From contig NZ_CP027762.1 in assembly GCF_003852315.1 (NCBI RefSeq), positions 5,375,501 through 5,439,500 of the forward strand: a stretch of DNA of 64,000 nt, read 5' to 3'. The position numbers and the translations under genes are program-made. The notes under the pieces were generated by a model. It ran no database searches. It was not told the DNA's origin and was given only the letters and a program-made list of their open reading frames with translations. Origin of the DNA: Pseudomonas sp. LBUM920. Its GTDB lineage: Bacteria > Pseudomonadota > Gammaproteobacteria > Pseudomonadales > Pseudomonadaceae. This document shows, one piece after another, positions 60,530 to 64,000 of this stretch (within the stretch, counting starts at the first letter, position 1; every line of letters starts with the position of its first letter).

Positions 60530-62538
60530 CGCGCATCGGCGGGCTTGCCGCCGTTGGGCCAGTCTTTGACCTTGTCCGGAAAATCCGGGCGCGGTTGGCC
60601 GGAGAAATACGCCGCGACGTCCACGGCTTCCTGGTCCGACAAACCACCCTGCCCCAACGGGAATTTCTCGTGGAACCCAATCGGCATGTTGCGTTTGACG
60701 AACGCCGCCGCCGTGTACGGCCGCGCCATGCCGGCGCCGATGTTGAACGACTGCTCGCCCCACAACGGCGGGTACACTTGCTCGCCGTCGGCACGCGCCA
60801 GGCCTTGGCCGTTGTCGCCGTGGCACACCGCGCATTGCTTGGCGTACACCTGCTGGCCGTTTTCCGGGTCTGGCTTGATTGAAGGGTCGATCTTGCCCAC
60901 ACCGCGCCCGGCGACTTTGTCTTCGGGGCGGGTGTTGTTTTTCATCCAGTCGAAGTACGCGACCATCGCCTGCATATCCGCCGATTGCGGCGGCAGCGGT
61001 TTGCCATTCATCGAGCGACGAAAGCAACCGTTGATGCGCTCCTCCAGGGTCACCACCTTGCCGGCACGCGGCGCGTAGCTGGGGAAAAACGCCGACACGC
61101 CCACAAACGGCGAGCCGTCCGCCACGGTGCCAGCGTTGAGATGGCAACTGGTGCAGTTGAGCGCGTTGCCGACGTTCTCCGGTAGGAGCGCCTGGGTCTG
61201 CAGGTGCAGGCGCATGCCGCGCACCACTTGGTCGGCATTCGGTGCGCCGAGCAAGTCGGCCAGGCGTGGGGTTTCGAAGGCCGATGAATCGCTGGTGGCA
61301 GGGTTGAGTTGGTCACGTAGCGTTTTCACTTGGGCGGCGCTGATCGGCGTGCCCTCGTTGCCCCAGCGGGTGCGCACGAAGCTCAGGATCTCGGCGATTT
61401 CCGAGTCCGCCAGCCGGCTGAAACCGGGCATGGTGTAGACCCGTGGGTGGGTGGCGGTTTGTGCGGTCTTCCAGCCGGTCAGGGTGATGTGCAGCAGCGA
61501 GGTCGGGTTGTTGGCAGCGATGCTCGGGTTACCGGCCAACGGTGGAAACAGGCCTTTCACGCCGCCGCCGTCGCTACGATGGCAGTCGCTGCAAAACTGC
61601 AGGTAACCCAAGCCGCCACGGCTGGTAAACAAGTCGGCCGGCGGCGCGGCGGGTGCACGGGCCACCGACGGCATTGGCAGATCGTCTTTGCCTGGGGGCA
61701 GGGATTTGAGGTAGCTGGCGATGGCCGTGAGGTCGTAGTCACTGAAGTGCTGAGTACTGTGGTGAATCACATCGGCCATGTTGCCGGCCACGCTGGCGAA
61801 GCGGTTCTGCCCGGTCTTGAGCAGTTGCACGGTGTCTTCCACGGTCCACAAGTTGCGCAGGCTCAGGGCGCGCCAGTGCTCGACGGTTTCGCCAGCCAGG
61901 TAATGCCGGCCACTGCGGCCCTCATCGCTCATGGCTTTTTCCTGGAACGCGATGCCGCGCGGGGTATGGCAGGAGCCGCAATGGCCCAGGCCCTGGACCA
62001 GATAGGCGCCACGGTTGAGCACCTCGTTGCGGCTCGGGTCCGGCTGGAACGGCTGCGTGTCGAGAAAGGCAACGTTCCACAGTGCCAGGCCCCAGCGTTG
62101 ATTGAACGGGAAGCCCATGTCCGCCTCAAGATTGGCCTGCTGCACCGGCTCAACGCCCTGCATCAGGTAAGCGTACAAGGCGCGCATGTCCTCTTCGCTC
62201 ATTTTGGCGTAGGACGGATAGGGCATTGCCGGGTAAAGATTCACACCTGCAGGCGTCACGCCTTCGCGCATCACCTTGTCGAACTGTTCAAAGGTGTAGC
62301 TGCCGATGCCGGACTCACGGTCGGGTGTGATGTTGCTCGAATAGATCGTGCCCATCGGCGTGCTCAGGGCCAGCCCGCCGGCCATCACCTTGCCTTGCTT
62401 GGCCGTATGGCAGGCGATGCAGTCGCCCAGTTGCGCAACGTATTTGCCGTGTTCGATTTCGGTGGAGGCGGCGTGCAGGGGTAGCGCCAGACAGAGCGTC
62501 GCCCCCAGCAAGGCCAGGCGCGACAGGGAAAAGGCCAT
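60523..62538 (-). CDS. Five-heme cytochrome c: alcohol-dehydrogenase-type triheme fused to TsdA-like diheme
   Basis: The 671-residue precursor has a signal peptide (to about residue 24) and five CxxCH sites: 40-44, 186-190, 315-319, 461-465 and 568-572. The first three lie in a region like the triheme cytochrome subunit of membrane alcohol or gluconate dehydrogenases. The last two, with the axial-cysteine motif INGCFRRSMNGKPLP (Cys504), match the thiosulfate dehydrogenase TsdA. No dehydrogenase flavoprotein or quinoprotein gene is adjacent. A role in periplasmic sulfur or alcohol oxidation is inferred. Confidence 0.88.
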   Translation of the reverse strand: MAFSLSRLALLGATLCLALPLHAASTEIEHGKYVAQLGDCIACHTAKQGKVMAGGLALSTPMGTIYSSNITPDRESGIGSYTFEQFDKVMREGVTPAGVNLYPAMPYPSYAKMSEEDMRALYAYLMQGVEPVQQANLEADMGFPFNQRWGLALWNVAFLDTQPFQPDPSRNEVLNRGAYLVQGLGHCGSCHTPRGIAFQEKAMSDEGRSGRHYLAGETVEHWRALSLRNLWTVEDTVQLLKTGQNRFASVAGNMADVIHHSTQHFSDYDLTAIASYLKSLPPGKDDLPMPSVARAPAAPPADLFTSRGGLGYLQFCSDCHRSDGGGVKGLFPPLAGNPSIAANNPTSLLHITLTGWKTAQTATHPRVYTMPGFSRLADSEIAEILSFVRTRWGNEGTPISAAQVKTLRDQLNPATSDSSAFETPRLADLLGAPNADQVVRGMRLHLQTQALLPENVGNALNCTSCHLNAGTVADGSPFVGVSAFFPSYAPRAGKVVTLEERINGCFRRSMNGKPLPPQSADMQAMVAYFDWMKNNTRPEDKVAGRGVGKIDPSIKPDPENGQQVYAKQCAVCHGDNGQGLARADGEQVYPPLWGEQSFNIGAGMARPYTAAAFVKRNMPIGFHEKFPLGQGGLSDQEAVDVAAYFSGQPRPDFPDKVKDWPNGGKPADARY

Positions 62539-62739
62539 GGCATTAATCCTTTAATAACCTGGCCTGGAGCGGTCTCCTCGGCGCAGGTAGGTCATCGTTT
62601 TTATGGGTTCATCAGGCTTGTGTGTTGTAACGGCTTTTGTCGCGCACGGTGTTGATGTGGGTCAGGGCCAAATTGATGGACAACCCCCTGACGCCTCAAC
62701 GACTATCCGCCACCTACCCACACCGCACGGAAGCGCCCC

Positions 62740-63243
62740 ATGCTCGATATTCTTCAAGGCACGCCCCTTTGGGTGTACGCCGTTTACCTGTGGATTTGTT
62801 ACTACGGCATCAAGGCCTGCCTGGGCGGGCGCGAGAATCGTCGCGCGTTGATAATCCTGCCGGTGGTGCTGGTGGTGTGGTCGCTGACGTCGCTGACGCC
62901 GTCGATGCTGTCGAGCAGCGCCTGGATCGGCGGCGCGTTGATGGGCAGCCTGCTGGGCATGTTGCTGTTCAACGCAGAAGGCGCAAGGCTCGACGCCGAT
63001 GGCGACACCCTGGTGCTGCCAGGCACGTGGAAAACCTTGCTGATCTCGCAGTTGTTCTTTGCAGCGAAGTATTGCTTCGGCTACCAGCAGGCGGTGCATC
63101 CGCTGTTTTTGAGCACGCCAGCGATGCTGGTGGCGGTGGGCGGTGTCTCGGGGTTTACCGTTGGTCTGTTCTGTGGACGCGCCCTGCGGCTGCAGCGGGC
63201 GCTGACGGCGTTGCGCCGCGACAAGGGCATTGTGCTGCCTTGA
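62740..63243 (+). CDS. Small polytopic membrane protein, unknown family
   Basis: The 167-residue protein has four to five hydrophobic segments (LWVYAVYLWICYYGIKA, LIILPVVLVVWSL, ALMGSLLGMLLF, AMLVAVGGVSGFTVGLF). ATG 62740 has GGAAG upstream. It may belong to a DUF for such proteins (DUF6622 comes to mind), but I cannot confirm that. The gap before it (62539-62739) shows no other gene. Confidence 0.7.
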   Translation: MLDILQGTPLWVYAVYLWICYYGIKACLGGRENRRALIILPVVLVVWSLTSLTPSMLSSSAWIGGALMGSLLGMLLFNAEGARLDADGDTLVLPGTWKTLLISQLFFAAKYCFGYQQAVHPLFLSTPAMLVAVGGVSGFTVGLFCGRALRLQRALTALRRDKGIVLP

Positions 63244-63312
63244 CCTGATCCCCCTCCCCGCTGAAAATGCGCGACGCTTTTTTGTCCCGTTTACTGAAGT
63301 AGTGAAATTTCA

Positions 63313-64000
63313 ATGTCCGATTCTTACACCGAACACTCCACCGAAGAATCCGTAACAGCCCTGCAGTCCAAAGCTGAATACGAAAACGCCATCAATCTTT
63401 CACAGCATGTGCCTGCGGCCAAGATCATCAGTGAGATGGTGCTGGACGCATTCCACACTTCCAAGGAAAGCGACCAGATCCGCGAATTGCGCGTGGCCAT
63501 CCGCCAGGCCCACGACGCCTTCGACGACGACAAGGCCTACGACCTGATGGGCCAGCTCAAGCAACTGAAAGACGCCGAGGCCGCCGACAACATCGCCCTG
63601 GAGGACCTCAGCAGCAAGTTCTCGATCAGCCGCATTCTGTCCAGCTTCAAGGACGATCCCGAGTTTCAGGAACTGGTCTATGGCCTGGCCCTGAAGGTGC
63701 TGAACCAGTCTCACCAGGCCATCAGCAACCCCAGCGCCGGCAAGAGCAAGGCAGCACGCGCGAAGAAGGAAGCCGAAGTGTTTGTGATCAGCAAGGATGG
63801 CATCAGTGTCACCCTGCCACTGCGCACACCTCGCTCCAAGCTGAACGTTGACCGTGAGGCGTTGGAATTCCTGGGCTTTACGTTCGTGGGTGAAGGCAAC
63901 GAGGCGGAACTGGAAAGTGAAACCTTTGTGGACAACAGCGGCGTAGAGCAGCCGGTCACGCGCAAAAGCATCGTGACCGCGCTGCAACAACAAAGCGCCT
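63313..64000 (+). CDS. Uncharacterised soluble protein (3' truncated by the window)
   Basis: A frame from ATG 63313 is open to the window edge for 229 codons. The protein has no signal or membrane segment. It has an Ala/Lys/Glu-rich helical N-terminal half (DQIRELRVAIRQAHDAFDD) and, after a basic linker (SAGKSKAARAKKEAEVF), a beta-like second half (KDGISVTLPLRTPRSKLN). I do not recognise the family. The rest of the gene is needed for any call. Confidence 0.75.
   Translation, partial: MSDSYTEHSTEESVTALQSKAEYENAINLSQHVPAAKIISEMVLDAFHTSKESDQIRELRVAIRQAHDAFDDDKAYDLMGQLKQLKDAEAADNIALEDLSSKFSISRILSSFKDDPEFQELVYGLALKVLNQSHQAISNPSAGKSKAARAKKEAEVFVISKDGISVTLPLRTPRSKLNVDREALEFLGFTFVGEGNEAELESETFVDNSGVEQPVTRKSIVTALQQQSA

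Overview
The window reads as chromosomal DNA of a fluorescent Pseudomonas, most likely the P. fluorescens group. The evidence is high-GC coding with NNC/NNG-rich codons, dispersed REP/REPIN palindromes built on GTGGGAGCGGGCTTGC, and housekeeping genes in pseudomonad order and size (guaBA, der-bamB-yfgM-hisS-ispG-rodZ-pilF-rlmN-ndk-isc, queA-tgt-yajC-secDF). I see no insertion sequence, prophage or CRISPR array.

Layout. 1-5.1 kb: the end of a GntR/UTRA regulator, an aminoglycoside phosphotransferase-like gene, the guaBA GMP operon and a zinc-ribbon protein. 5.2-13.4 kb: a TauE-type exporter opposite a LysR regulator, xseA, an M23 peptidase, leuA with a candidate leader peptide, and an omega-amidase/methionine-aminotransferase pair. 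13.5-28.5 kb: a long minus-strand block for ribosome assembly (der), outer-membrane assembly (bamB), translocon quality control (yfgM), hisS, ispG, rodZ, pilF, rlmN and ndk, followed by the complete Fe-S assembly operon iscRSUA-hscBA-fdx-iscX. Two abutting IscR-type operators lie upstream of iscR. 28.7-37.7 kb: cysE, trmJ, suhB, a glycine-zipper protein, queA-tgt-yajC-secDF and tRNA-Leu(CAA).

37.8-41.8 kb is the accessory pocket. It holds debris of a Tae4-like amidase effector, a colicin E3-type ribonuclease gene broken by a single-base frameshift, its apparently intact E3-type immunity gene, and a DUF3916-like gene that may be a second immunity or accessory gene. Base composition drops over the nuclease and immunity genes, which suggests transfer.

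41.8-49.9 kb: a two-component system opposite a PepSY protein and a cytochrome b561, with a CTAAG-N6-CTAAG direct repeat between them. Next come a sialidase-like protein, a membrane protein and an LTA-synthase-family phosphotransferase. Between the last two lies a five-unit tandem REPIN array with alternating A and B units. 50-53.5 kb: a light-sensing cluster with a stand-alone receiver, heme oxygenase (bphO) and bacteriophytochrome kinase (bphP). 54-64 kb: a PhoD-like phosphatase, a PAS-GGDEF diguanylate cyclase, an amino-acid binding protein with no adjacent permease, a LysR regulator, a 2-aminoadipate/GABA-type aminotransferase, an unusual five-heme fusion cytochrome (alcohol-dehydrogenase-type triheme plus TsdA-like diheme), and two uncharacterised genes, the last cut by the window edge.

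The most interesting items are the frameshifted E3 nuclease/immunity pair beside a Tae4 remnant, the ABABA REPIN array, the leuA leader peptide overlapping an RNA hairpin, and the TsdA fusion cytochrome.
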